A program made the position numbers and the translations under genes. This document shows, one piece after another, positions 49,101-60,963 of a stretch of DNA of 64,000 nucleotides. The stretch is taken from NCBI GenBank assembly GCA_025345505.1, contig JANVCC010000010.1, positions 44,589,738 to 44,653,737 on the forward strand, read 5' to 3'. Position 1 is the first letter of the stretch. Every line of letters starts with the position of its first letter. The stretch is from Todiramphus chloris collaris. Lineage: Eukaryota; Chordata; Aves; Coraciiformes; Alcedinidae. Below the pieces are notes generated by a model, which saw only the letters and a program-made list of their open reading frames with translations, searched no databases and was not told where the DNA came from.

Positions 49101-52100
49101 GTAATTAGAAATAAATTAGGCTTGAAATTAGAAGAAAGTTAATAACCGTTGATAGTTTGCAAGAATTCCCCAAAGGAGAAACACAGCAGTGGTAGTGGTG
49201 AGGTGTTACTAAGATTGAACATGATCGATTTTTAAAAGCATTATAATGGTTGGCTTCCGGTGCTAGCAGAAATCTAAGACAGATAAACACATGTTTATAT
49301 AAAAGGTCCCTTACAGTCTCATGTTCTGTGAAGGAAGTGACACAACATGGTTGATGATCCCTGAAATGAAGATACAGGCAGAATCTACCCACAGATTCTG
49401 TGGTAGGGTGTTACGTGCCAACAGCATTTTAATGAAAGTGAGATAGGACTTACATTAATATGGAATAGACTTTGGTTTAGTTTTGTAAGTAAGTAAGCAT
49501 ATTGTTTGGCTTTTGACTGCTGGTATTTCAGGAAAGCCTAAAAGCCATGTGAAATTCTATTTTGCCTGGAGACTTAACTGATTTCTGTATATATCTCAGC
49601 TTTGTGCTGTGATTGCTACTACATTTTCAATGCATCAGATCTTCATTTTTATTCTGTACAACACAAAGCAGAAAAGTTTGTGTCTGTTTTCTCTTTCTAC
49701 AGCAATTTTTACCCTGTTCACCAAGTCTGCTGAGCTATCAAAGGTCAATTAAATTAGTAAAGAAATTCCTGACTTTCAGTCAGAATTCTTTTTTTGGTTA
49801 CATGCATTATCAACAGCTTGTATCACAAACTTGTCAAGCTCAAATCCCTCATATTTAAGAAAAATATTCTTACTTTAACAAAGAATAATCAAAACAAAAT
49901 CTTCTCAAGTAATAGCTGCCATTCACCTAAATTCTTAGCTGCTACTTAAATAAATATTATTTGAGAATAAATATCCAAGATCTTCTTCCAAAGTAAGCAG
50001 AGGTGACAAATAGTGACTATAAAGATCATACAGATTTTGAATAAAGAATATTGCAGCAGTTTTGTTTACTGAAAAGGCTGCAGATTACCAGGCAATTATT
50101 TCATTCACTCAGTAAGTTTGATCATACTTTAAAAAGGTAATGAGTATCCATTTTAACATAATGCTGCAGTTACCTGAAGACTCCTCACAGTCCCTGTATA
50201 TCACTTTGCTGTGTTTTTATCTAAGGTGTTTGTTTGTATTTTTGTTTGTTGTTTTTTCAGAATTCATTGATATATCTAAATTCTGTATGCCAAATTGAAA
50301 TGTCTATGATTTATGATGAAATAACAAGCATATGTTTCTGATTTATTCCCAGATTCAGAAGAGGAAATGAAAGCATTAGAAGCAGATTTATTGACCAATA
50401 TGTACACATCAAAGGTAATTATTTTTCCTCTTTTAGCTGAAGGGTAGGGAGCAAATGAATTCTCATTACAAACCTAGAAGTCTTTGCACAAAGTAATAGC
50501 CTATGGTCTAGACTGAAAAGTTCAGTCCTAGTCATTACTTTGGTGCAAGATTTTCTCCAGTTCAAAGGAAATTTAAAGGTGTTGATGTGACACACTAAAA
50601 GTGCTCCTCAGTTGTAACACTGGTACTTTCATTAAACTGTCAAAACTGTGTTAAGTGCAGAGATGTAAATTTATATGAGGAAATGTGTTTCCAATAGGAT
50701 TATGCCTGATGAAAGCTAAATTAACCTTGAGTCAAATCCATAAGTGCTATTTTAAATGCAGAACTTTTCCTATATGCATAAAAAATTAAGACAGTCATAA
50801 AGCAAAAACTGTTAATACATATGCTGATTTTGGTTTAGGAATTTAGTCATAGTTAGTAGAGGAACATAGGGACATGACTGTGAAAATAGTAATCAAATAA
50901 ATGACATCTCCTTGATAAGTTGCCAGACTAGGAGAGATGTACATATTATTTAATACAAAAAGACAAGAATTTAGTTCTAATCTCATATTGACAAGGTGAT
51001 ACAGCATGTGTTGCATATATGTATTGAACAGGTTGATAGACAAATACTTTCGCAACATTTATTTTCCACAAATGATCCAAGAAATACATACATTTAGTAT
51101 TTCTTCAGCAACATATTAAAGAACAAACTCTGAAAGAAGTTCCACGGGCTTAAGGTTTACTGTTTTAATTCTTTGTTCTAATGACGTTCAAGTGGTGCTT
51201 AAATTCAATGGAAAATAAAATGAGAAATGAAAAATTTCCCAGGAAAAAGAATGTCATAAGGCAATGACTAATTGAAGGTGAAGGATAAAACCTGCCTGGA
51301 AGACTTCTGTATTTACTGTATTTACTTATATGTGAGCTTTTTGACAGGATCCTTTGAATAGACTTGAATAAGAAATGAGGCCAGAAAATAAAATGTTTTG
51401 ATCTGGTCTGGCAGTTCCTAGATTCCCATGTTCTTTACTGGCATGGTAATTAACCTTAGATGCCAAATAAACCTGTTTTCCACTTACCTCTCTAAGGTAC
51501 AGAAAGATTGAAGAGACACTCCTTCCTGAGACAAATTTAAATGTAGGAGGCTGACAAAAATAGTTCTTTGTGTGGCAAAGCATAGTATGTCCCAGGAGAA
51601 AAGCCTGCAGCTATTGGTAATTTCTGCTGCTGACTAGTGGAACTGTGAACCTAACTTCTAGTTCCATCTTTTCCTCCCTCTTGGCACAGCACAATCTCAG
51701 GTAATGAAGAAAAAGTACAAATACGGTGCACCAGTTGATGATGTAATGATGTTTGCTATCATACTCTTATATATTGTTTTACATCACGTAGCTTGCTATT
51801 CAGTTTCCTTATGGTATGCACTGTAAGTCAAGTGACACCTAAAGTTAACAGAAGTAGATGCATGGTGGAGACATTACTGTAGTTCTACATTATACTGCCT
51901 TAAATCACCATCTAAAATTAAGTAGTTCAATAAGTACTGTTTCTTGACATGAAAGTAAAGCACAGTGGAACCACTAAAAAGTGTACATAAACGCTTCTTC
52001 AAGAGACATACCACTATTTCATTCATTACTGAAATTACTTTTTTTTTTTTTTCCCCCTGTGATCTCTTCTATCTTTTAACTCTCACTAGAACAAAAGTAT

Positions 52101-55100
52101 AGCACTGGTGTGAGAGACAAATTTGAGGATGATATGTGTAATAACTGTCTTTTATTGTGCCTGAGATTTGGTTCCAGTTGAGGGCAATTAGTGTTACGTT
52201 GTAATAACAGTGTTTGACACTGACTTGGTAATAAGCAGCAAGGGAAATCCAGACAGTTTAAATAGCATTAAGATTAAGGGAAAAAGAAAGAAAGAAAAAA
52301 AAGTAGGTAAAAATTTATGAAAGTTCAGATCTTAAAAAAAAAAAGAAGTGGATTATAATTTCTTGTTCTAGTATTTGGCACAAAAAAAATCTTCCAAAGT
52401 AGGCACTTGTGAAGTGTAGTATCAAGACTACAGCTAGGATTTAAGTACACACTTTTTCTAACATTCAATAGTCTATGCAATATCATGGAAAGGATTACCA
52501 TATGCGTTTGACTTCAGTCTACTGTCCAGTATCTACTGGCCCTTTTCAAACTGCTCTTTAAAGTCATCTCTATGCTAAATCACTGTCTCTCTTTAATGAA
52601 GTATGTCCATGCTTATTACAACCTGTCTTCAACATTTAATACAGTTTATCATCCTTCTCTATTGTTACATCTCAAAGAAGATACAGGGATCAAACAAATT
52701 TTTTCCTCTAACATAAAATCTGGAGAGCCATTAGGAAGTTCTGGTAAGACAACAAGGTTGAGATGATGTTAGTTAAAGAAAAAAGATAAAAAGCAAGAAA
52801 AAAATCCCAATGTTTCCTTGAAGAATGCATCATTGCGAGAAGGTACTCCACGTTTGAGATCTCCACTCATATTAATCCTCTGCAGTCTTGGACCCTCTGA
52901 GCTCCATTCTTCTCTAGGATGCCTATTGCTGACTATAGATGCCCAGACAACTTAGCCTCCTGGTCCAAGGCAGACAAGTTATACAGGTACCTAGGGGAGT
53001 TGCTGACTTCCTAATGCAGTCGTGACATAAAAAATTCCTTACATTTATAGGCATTAGTAAAAGCCATGTAAGAACTCCCTCTTTAACAGAACTCAGTACC
53101 ATACGTGCTTAAAGATGGAGAGCATTTTTATTATTTCTGTGGTTACATTCTGAACAAAATTCAACTACTGTTCCAAAAAGGAGCCATAGAGATCCTTCAT
53201 TACCTTGGGTTTTACTTGATTATTAATTTGTTTTTCATCTGCTTTCACTAGATAAAGACAAGCATAGAAAAAGCAGAGAATTTAACTTTATTTTTCTAAA
53301 ATAAAAAAAAAAAAAAGTAAGTTTTTGAGATATGCATTAAAACATAAGGAGTATCTTAAACAAACTATCAGGGATATCATTCAACCAGGAGTGGAAAGAA
53401 AAAAATATCATGTAAGTTATAACTTGGGATTCTCTTTAATCTTTCACAGGACAAGCCTGCTGTCAAACAAGGAAATATTCTCAAGCTCATTTCAGTTTCT
53501 TAGATGATTTAAAATTCTCTTTCAAGATATATGAAATGTGGGAAACCATACATCTGAATTTTACTTCAGAAGTATGTTCAACAATGGAAATACATACATT
53601 GTATTTCCTTCAGCATTAATAACTTTTAAATTCTGATTCATACTGCAGTCTCTTTTGTTTCTTCAGATCATTCCCAGATATTTTTCAAGTTAAATCTCAA
53701 AAAAAGTAGTTCCGTCTTGGCAGATAAGACATCCTTGATCTCTGGTGTAGGTGTTTTCCAAAACACATCTTAAGCAACTGTAGCGGGTATCGCTTGGACC
53801 TGCGTGGAAAATATTTCACACATTGGAAATGTATGTCAGCATTTGGGTTATGGTCATATTAAACTGTATTTTTGAATATTCCTTTAGCATAACCACCTCA
53901 GAGATTTACCATAACCTATGAAACAAAGCTGTCTGATTGTAGTGCTTGCTGTAATAGTGGAGTAGAAAAGTAACATGACTACTCTGTTCAGTGACTGAAC
54001 CTGACCAGAGAGCTCCATGTTCACTTAAAATAAAAAAAAATTAAAATCAGTCTGGACCAAAGTTCTTAATGCTTTATAGTCTCATTCTGTGAGCTGGCAG
54101 CAGTGTAAGTCAGAAGCAGGTGTAGTCAATTAAAATACTTTGAGGTGATATGTACATGGTATTAATGGGAATTAGACTACCTTAATAAAGTCTGCTTGCA
54201 GACAGAACTAATTTTTTTTTTTTCCTTAGCCTCATAAGCAGCAGCTAACACCAGTTTCACATAATGAAGTCTGCTATTTAAGTATTTTACTAATACAGAG
54301 AAAAGTTCCTTTACACGTAGACATGTATCACACTAACTTTAGTTAGTACTACTTTAGTAGTAACTTTAGATCAAAAAGATTCTACTGATTATGAAAGAAG
54401 GCATAAAAAATTTCCTTATCCTTTCCTCTTACCTTCTGTTCGAAGGCAATGAAATACTTATGATTTTTTTTTTTAACCTCAGAACTCTAACTTTCTCATG
54501 TAGCACTGCCCCTAGATTTTATTGCAATTAGCTATTGTACTACTAGCTCACATTTGTTTTGTATATCCAGGAGAGAAAAGCCTCCCCATTTTTCATGGAA
54601 AGCTCCATATTTTTATATTTCACAAATATTTTAAAACATACAAAAGAAGATTTTGAAAGTGGAGTGAACACTTGATCTTTTTGCTAGTTTAAAATTTGTT
54701 AATTAAATTAGAGGTTCTGCAAAGAGGTTAATTATTGTTTTGAACCTGTCACATCTTTTCAAATAATTCAACAGACTTATTAAGGCATCTAGATGGGACA
54801 ACAGCTGAGGTTGAAGTAAACAAACAGAATCAATTTCAAGCTTTTGAATAAGATTGGAGATTTGTTTTCTTCTTAGTCTCCAAATGAAACACTGAGACCT
54901 GTCAGGAATCTGAGAATATATAGTGGCTTTATTAAAGGGCTAAATTCTCATTTTGAAAGACATGCATATACCAGATATATACTGTAGTAATCATCATGGC
55001 CAAAAGAGAGTATTTTGCAACTAATGCTAATAGTGATACCAGCTTTTTTTTTTGTTTCTTCCTTATTTATCTCCATTTTCTCTTCCCTCAAAAAAAAGTA

Positions 55101-58100
55101 AAGTGCAGTGAATATGCATAAATATTACATATTTTTTAAAATGTCCTTTTGTTAGGTAGGTACTTTAAAGAAACGACATATTATGTATTTACTTAATGTT
55201 CAGTTAAGTAAGCACTGCATCACCACTCTTAATTAATGCTGTCAGTATGTGAAAGGCAATGTTTGTTTTAATGTAACACCTATATTTATCTTTGTACATC
55301 GAGGAAAAGAAGCAACTATATTTCAGTTCATAGCACAACATGAAAGCCCTTGCCAGTAATAAATAGAAATTTGCTGCTTGGCTTTTAATTGGGGATTGCT
55401 ATGTCTCCAGTTCTAGGAATACAATTTGAAAGAAATAATTAATAATGGGAGAACCAAGAAAGTGGCAAAGACATCAAAATGAATGAAAGAGGTAGGAATT
55501 AGGTTTTTCACTTTTTTTCTGTTGATAATCAAAGCTATAGAAGACTACTACCCCAACTGCTTGTAAAGAACAGTATCAGTAAAAAAGTAAAAAATTATTT
55601 TTCTCATCATTTTTTAAGAGGATTTAAAAGTTAAATATCTCCTAAATAATGCAAAATACTGAAGCAAGCAAAATATGAGACAAACATTGGTGAAATTTCT
55701 TTATTTCTGTCTTTTTATAACATCTCTGAACAGGTCCATTATAGTCCTTAATGTAATTAGTCTGAATTTTTCATTCCATTTAGCAAATCAGGAATACATT
55801 GTTTGCACAGCTCTGTTTCATCTTTGCTCCATCTTTATCTAAGCCTGTAGACCTTTGATTCACATCTGCCAGGTTCATGACTCTCCAGCATCCAGAAGTC
55901 CTGGGGCTTACAGATTCCATAACTTCAGACTCAGCTTCATCAGACAGCTTGCCCTGAAGCAGGGACTCCATTCCTTTTCTCAGGGAATTTTGAAATGACT
56001 GGTATTTGTTCTGAACTGGGAAGGAGCATCTAGTTAACCACAGGCATCCACTTTGGATTCCAGTACTGGGAATTTATCCAGTGGGCTTGACTCATTGTCC
56101 TGATTTACACCTGTGAATTTATATTATATTAATTTCCATCTGTGTTTTTGTTTTCACCAGTGCAGAATGACTATGAAATGCTGCCATTCTAGTTGGGTAG
56201 CAGTTTCATTTTTTATTGTGCAAATCTACCTAGGGGGTAGGGCTATGGAGAAGCAGACTTGGTGTGCTTAATAAAAGAGTTGCCCTAAATAATGTCCTAA
56301 TTTCAGCACTCTCTAATTATTGTCTAAAAGTTGAGCAGATGAAAAGTACTTCAAACACACAAAATTGTTCCTACCAAAATGTTTGAATGTCACACATTAT
56401 TACTGAAAAAACAAAACAAAAAATGTAACATATTAAATAGTGGGTATTCGTATTTTCAGATTAACAGAGCAAAACTTCCGTACTGGAAAATGACCCTGCT
56501 AAATGTCTGCAATCTTGTCAACACCTTAAACAACCAAGCAGGGGAAATAGTAGAGGCAGATGAAGAGGATCTTGTTTCAGGAAGACAGTTTCCTGCTACT
56601 CTGGATGGCTTCAGCTTGGAAGCAATGCTGACTGTGTATCAACTCCAAAAAGTTTGCCACAGCAGAACCTTTCAGCATTGGGAGGTAAAACAGACTGTTG
56701 CCAGTGTATGTTTCAACTGCTGTTAAACTCTCAGGATCTGTTTGTAGTGATGTTTTCAAATCCATATCCATGTGACCCATGTCACATTGTCTGAGCCTTC
56801 CTTCCCTTTCTTGTATTTTCCAATACTTCTAATATGCCTCTTATTGAAAGAGTTATGAATTAATGTAATTTCTGATGAACTGAGTAATTCTAGGGGTTTT
56901 TTTTATGGTTTGGGATTTTTTAAATATATTTTTATAATGATCTGTGTATAAATGAGAACTATTCTTAATTACATACTTTCTCCACTCTTTGTAGCCATTC
57001 CAAGGAACTAAACAAACACATGAAAGTGAGCTTTATGCCAGAATGCAAAATTAATATTTGCTTAATAGACACAAGGTTACTGCAGATTTACTGAGGCATA
57101 ACCTAATGTAGGCAGAGCTTCTGAAAACCCTTTTAAGGCCCTAAAGCAAACTAGATTCAAAATACATGGTCACCTGCCCATGTGTACATGTAATTTTACC
57201 AGGTACTCTGGGCTTTTTATCATTGCTAGGAAACTGGTAGCAAGGGAACTATTTCTTTTCACTTCCCCACACATAAAGAGGGCCCTGGAGTTGACATGAT
57301 TTTATGAGGATTGCTGCTCTTAAATTGTCATTGTTTATTGTCCATTTGTGATATTTATCTTAGTGCAAATATTACAGAGAGACACACTGGGCGCAATCCA
57401 CTTGCATTGTTATATAGTACACTAAAAGCTGCTTTGCGTAACGAAAAAAGATATATCAGTGTCACTGAACACTTTACAGAAAACCCAATCTCTTCAGCTA
57501 TGTCAGGTTCACGGTCAATCTGGCTGAATTTTGATCCTTTTTTGTTTTCTGAATCACAGCTTTATATTTGCAGGCTTGTTCTAAGTCCTTCATATTAGCT
57601 GAGATGGTCCATACAGAAGACTGTAACATCTCTGAGAACCAGACTTCTGTGGGGACTCTCTCATCAGTACTTGTATTGCTGAAAAGGAACTACTGTAGAA
57701 CGGACAATATGCAATAGCCCATATGACTTGATCACAGTTCCTTACTTTGCATTTTCATCACCTCTTTTAGTAGTTGTGAATTATCACTCCTAACAGTACT
57801 GCGAGTGAAATTGGGAAAAAAAAAAAAAAAAAAAAAAAATCCTCTCTCAGTTTAGGAATGCATATGCAGTGCAGAGGTTTGTAAGACACAATAAAAGAAG
57901 GGATAGAGCCAGAGGCAAAAGGATTGAAAAAGGCTTCAAATAAACAATTTATGTAATGAAAGAAGTTCTTGTGATCTTACTCATCTGGGATTTACTCCGA
58001 ACTCTGTTAAAACCATGAGAGTCTTTGCATTCATTTCAACAGAATTTAAATGAGCACTCATTTATTAAGTAATTAAGTGAGTAACCGAGTTCGATTGCTT

Positions 58101-58989
58101 TGGGAAATACTGAGGTGAGTATAAATATATTTTCAGTTAAATGCCTTTCAGCCAGACAGTAGGACTGTACTTGACCATGGAAGAACGTGGTGAGAGAACG
58201 GATGAAATCTTAGCAGATAAAGCATGAACAATCCTGAACAAAACACTTTAAAAATTCCAAGTAAACCTCAAAACACAGTTATATAAGAAATTTTGACTGA
58301 CAAAATTTTGCCTTTCTTGTGCTTTATTTAATTTCATATTTATTTATTACACGTTTTGATATTTTTATCTGTAGGAAGTTGTAGATAAAAATATTGCTCA
58401 AAAGATGAAACCAGGAAGCAGTGGATGTTTTAGGAGGTGTTTAGCTTAAATGAATGATTATTGAGTGACAATCATTAGGAAGTTTTAAGTCAATTCAAGT
58501 ATTAGTCCAAGGAGGACATAACAGCTTTTCTCTCTTGTCAAAACTGATGATCTCATTTGTTTCAGTGGAATGTAAATATCATCTCTGCAGGATTCAGCTC
58601 ATCTTAAGCCTGATCTTAGTTTTGTGTCTTGAGTTGTTTGGGGTTTTTTTTTCCTTCCTTTTTTTTAAACAAAACAAAACAAAAAAACCCATCCACACAA
58701 ACCAAAAACCACACAGCTATTGTGGTAAAGAATTTTCTTGGTGACAGATGTTAAAATTAAGTTTTAGAAAACTTTCTAGGAATTGGTAATCTTCACTAGC
58801 AAAAATATCTGGTAACACCGTCTCTCTTCTTGCATCCTACAGTTACTTCAGCAAGATGCTTTTGATCTAGAAAACACAAGCCAAGACAAGGAAATAATGA
58901 AAAGAAAAAATCCCTATATTCTGAAACGGCAGCTACATGTTAACAAAGCAAGAAGACCATACATACTCAAGAGAAGTTCATATTACTGA
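46125..58989 (+). CDS. NTS: Neurotensin / LANT-6 precursor, four coding exons, 164 aa
   Basis: Join of 46125-46185, 50353-50414, 56460-56684 and 58843-58989: 495 bases, 164 residues plus TGA. Seen: a hydrophobic signal peptide at residues 1-19/20 (LVCVVLLALASCSLC), the conserved DSEEEMKALEADLL start of the pro-region, the conserved WKMTLLNVC and LDGFSLEAMLTVYQLQKVCH blocks, then KR-flanked hormones: LANT-6 (KNPYIL, 138-143), KR, neurotensin (QLHVNKARRPYIL, 146-158), KR and the tail SSYY. The N-terminal Gln would become pyroglutamate. Known: neurotensin is a secreted brain and gut peptide acting on NTSR receptors, released by prohormone convertases in regulated secretory granules. Mature sequences match the published chicken peptides. 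The start uses an ATG with A at -3; mammals begin a few residues further upstream. Confidence 0.97.
46186..50352 (+). other. NTS: NTS intron 1
   Basis: 4167 bases from GTAAGC to TTATTCCCAG. After the first 200 GC-rich bases it is AT-rich. It contains an A-rich low-complexity tract (47384-47446). No internal gene was recognised. Confidence 0.93.
47384..47446. repeat. A-rich low-complexity tract
   Basis: Long A runs interrupted only by CC, CCCC and single C, inside NTS intron 1. There is no clear retrocopy body upstream, so it is treated as a simple repeat. Confidence 0.85.
50353..50414 (+). CDS. NTS: NTS coding exon 2
   Basis: 62 bases between TTATTCCCAG and GTAATT. They complete Asp21 and encode SEEEMKALEADLLTNMYTSK (residues 22-41), nearly identical to the mammalian pro-region. 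The exon ends in phase 0. It is too short to stand out as an ORF. Confidence 0.95.
50415..56459 (+). other. NTS: NTS intron 2
   Basis: 6045 bases from GTAATT to TATTTTCAG. AT-rich with several short A or T runs (for example 52038-52052 and 53305-53316). No gene, RNA or element was recognised. Confidence 0.93.
56460..56684 (+). CDS. NTS: NTS coding exon 3 (pro-region)
   Basis: 225 bases, 75 codons (residues 42-116), from acceptor TATTTTCAG to donor GTAAAA. Carries WKMTLLNVCNLVN, an acidic stretch EADEEDL, LDGFSLEAMLTVYQLQKVC and FQHWE, all recognisable against the mammalian precursor. The position that carries a basic pair (ARRKLP) in the human precursor reads SGRQFP here, so that dibasic site is absent. 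Confidence 0.95.
56685..58842 (+). other. NTS: NTS intron 3
   Basis: 2158 bases from GTAAAA to TGCATCCTACAG. Contains an A24 run (57816-57839) and a T/A low-complexity patch near 58640-58690. No gene was recognised. Confidence 0.93.
57816..57839. repeat. A24 homopolymer
   Basis: Uninterrupted A run in NTS intron 3, with no retrocopy body recognised upstream. Confidence 0.9.
58843..58989 (+). CDS. NTS: NTS coding exon 4 (LANT-6 and neurotensin)
   Basis: 147 bases: 48 codons (residues 117-164) and TGA at 58987-58989. Order: LLQQDAFDLE linker, KR (136-137), KNPYIL, KR (144-145), neurotensin 146-158, KR (159-160) and SSYY. Both hormones end in the PYIL pharmacophore and both are bounded by intact Lys-Arg pairs. 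Confidence 0.97.
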   Translation, partial: LLQQDAFDLENTSQDKEIMKRKNPYILKRQLHVNKARRPYILKRSSYY

Positions 58990-59190
58990 TGCAGCAGAAG
59001 AAAACAATGTATATTTAGTTTATAGGTAACTGTGCATTATGGTTATCTTATTTAATCTAAAATCATACTTGTGTGAAAACATACTACAGAAAATCATGAA
59101 GATGATAACATAACTGTGTCTTTTTTCAATTGCTGTTTCTTGATTGTGATTTTTTTCTTACTTGAGATTAATTGGACCAATACATTTGCA

Positions 59191-59196
59191 AATAAA
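59191..59196 (+). terminator. NTS: NTS proximal poly(A) signal AATAAA
   Basis: First exact AATAAA after the NTS stop, 202 bases downstream. It is followed by moderately T/GT-rich sequence (GATGTATTGT at about 59212). Confidence 0.6.
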
Positions 59197-59749
59197 TCTA
59201 GTTTCTAAGCATGATGTATTGTACAAAACTGAGATGTCAACATATTTCCAACAATATTGTTGTATTTTCCTATTTTATAAAGCACATCAACATACATCAA
59301 GTAAATTGATATTGTCTGTAAATCCTATGAGAATATTACGATTTCTTAATGCAGCACCTCAAACGTCTATATGCTTGCAAATTTTTGTATAATACACTGG
59401 TCAGAATTGCCACAATATTTTATATATTGGCCAGTTTAATTTATTAGGGATTAGGTCTAAGGAAGGAAGGAAATAGTAGCAGCTAACTTTAAATGGTAAT
59501 TTCAAAATTTGTATTTTAAATAGCCATCTTGTAAATTAATTTTAAGTTTTTGATTCCTAACTTGCCACTGAAGAGTCATAATTTAAGAAAACAATACATA
59601 AATAAGACTTTAACAAAGTATGTTTCTGACAACAAACCCATATGTGCTTCAGAGTCTTGTGTACACCCACTAAATAAGGGAAACAGTTTATTAAACCAGT
59701 AAAAGAATTTACAGTGTTTACCTAATCTATGAATGCTCAGGAAAAAAAA

Positions 59750-59768
59750 AATAAAGACAAAAAATAAA
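59750..59768 (+). terminator. NTS: NTS distal tandem poly(A) signals
   Basis: Two AATAAA hexamers (59750-59755 and 59763-59768) followed by the T/GT-rich stretch TGCTCCTGTGCTGTCACTGT, a good downstream element. This is the strongest 3'-end signal after the gene. Confidence 0.65.
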
Positions 59769-60942
59769 AGCTGATTCATGCTCCTGTGCTGTCACTGTTA
59801 AAGTCAGAATAGTTATCTGGTTCTATGAGAAACTTGGGAGAAATATTTGCAAGGGGAATTAAAATTAGAACATCTAAAACCTAAAATTAAAAAGCATTTC
59901 CTTTCCGTCCCTCTACAAATTTGTAACAACAACAGGCAGTTTCAGGGATTAAAGATGGTGTTGGAAGCTGATGGAGAAGAAAGCTCTCAGCATGGAGAAA
60001 AATGTTTTCAATCTGTGAGGAATCAAGTGCCACTTGAAACTTAGATGTTTTCCAGCTCTGTGTCTGTGGTGTGTTTATGAGACTCAGGATCTCAATAATT
60101 CTGGGTTTCAGTCTAGAGGAAAATAGTTTGAAAGAACTGTTGGTCACAACAGCAGTCAAAATAGAGGAATAGTCCAAGACACATTAAACCTGTATGCTCA
60201 GATCAGGAGACAAAAATGGGACAGACAATGCTTTTGAAAACCTACCTGTTTTTTGTTTGAGGAAATACTGTTCTAACAAATTCCCAGAATTTTCAGGGCA
60301 GATTTTCAGTCAATTATGAAGAAACATACAAGGATATGCGTAGAAAAAAACATACCCATACCAATGGTTATATGAATATTATTAGAAGGGGGGAAATGTC
60401 TTTTCTTAAAGTAAAATGTATTTTTGCTATATTAAAGCTAATTGTAATTCCTTTTCTCACCACAAATGTTATTAATCAGTTTATGTATTCAATAGCCACT
60501 AAATGCATGCACTCACAAGATATAGTTGAGCATACATTAATTACTGTAATAATTGTTATGACTTGAATACAGCAAAGCACTTAAGCACATTTGGTCTTCA
60601 TGTTTTAAACACTTAATGTGCTTCAGGGATTTGCTTAAATAAGGATCTAGTAGATTCATACCTTTTTTTTTTTTTATGAACTTGTCATATAATTAGACTG
60701 GTGGCACAGTATGCTTTAAAGTGGCTAAGAACCATCTCTTTTTCCAACAAAATAAAATCCTAAATGACCTGTTGGTTTGAACTAACAAAGCAGGACAGAG
60801 TTTGTTTCAAAATTCACTGCTAGCAATACATGAAGAGAAAAGAAAATAAATTTCAGACTTATATTTCATGGGGAACACAGAATAAGACTACTAGAAATTG
60901 GTTTCCATAAGATTTTTCTCAAGTGTTGAGTTTACATGTATT

Positions 60943-60963
60943 AAAAAAAAAAAAAAAAAAAAA
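60943..60963. repeat. A21 homopolymer
   Basis: Uninterrupted A run in the NTS downstream flank; no element body was recognised next to it. Confidence 0.9.

Larger units (their letters stand above)
58990..59790 (+). other. NTS: NTS 3' UTR (short and long forms)
   Basis: AT-rich untranslated sequence after the stop. A first AATAAA at 59191 would give a 3' UTR of roughly 220 bases. A pair of AATAAA at 59750 and 59763 would give about 790 bases. Known: rat NT/N is expressed as mRNAs of about 1.0 and 1.5 kb that differ in their 3' ends. The spacing here would produce a similar pair. Confidence 0.65.
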
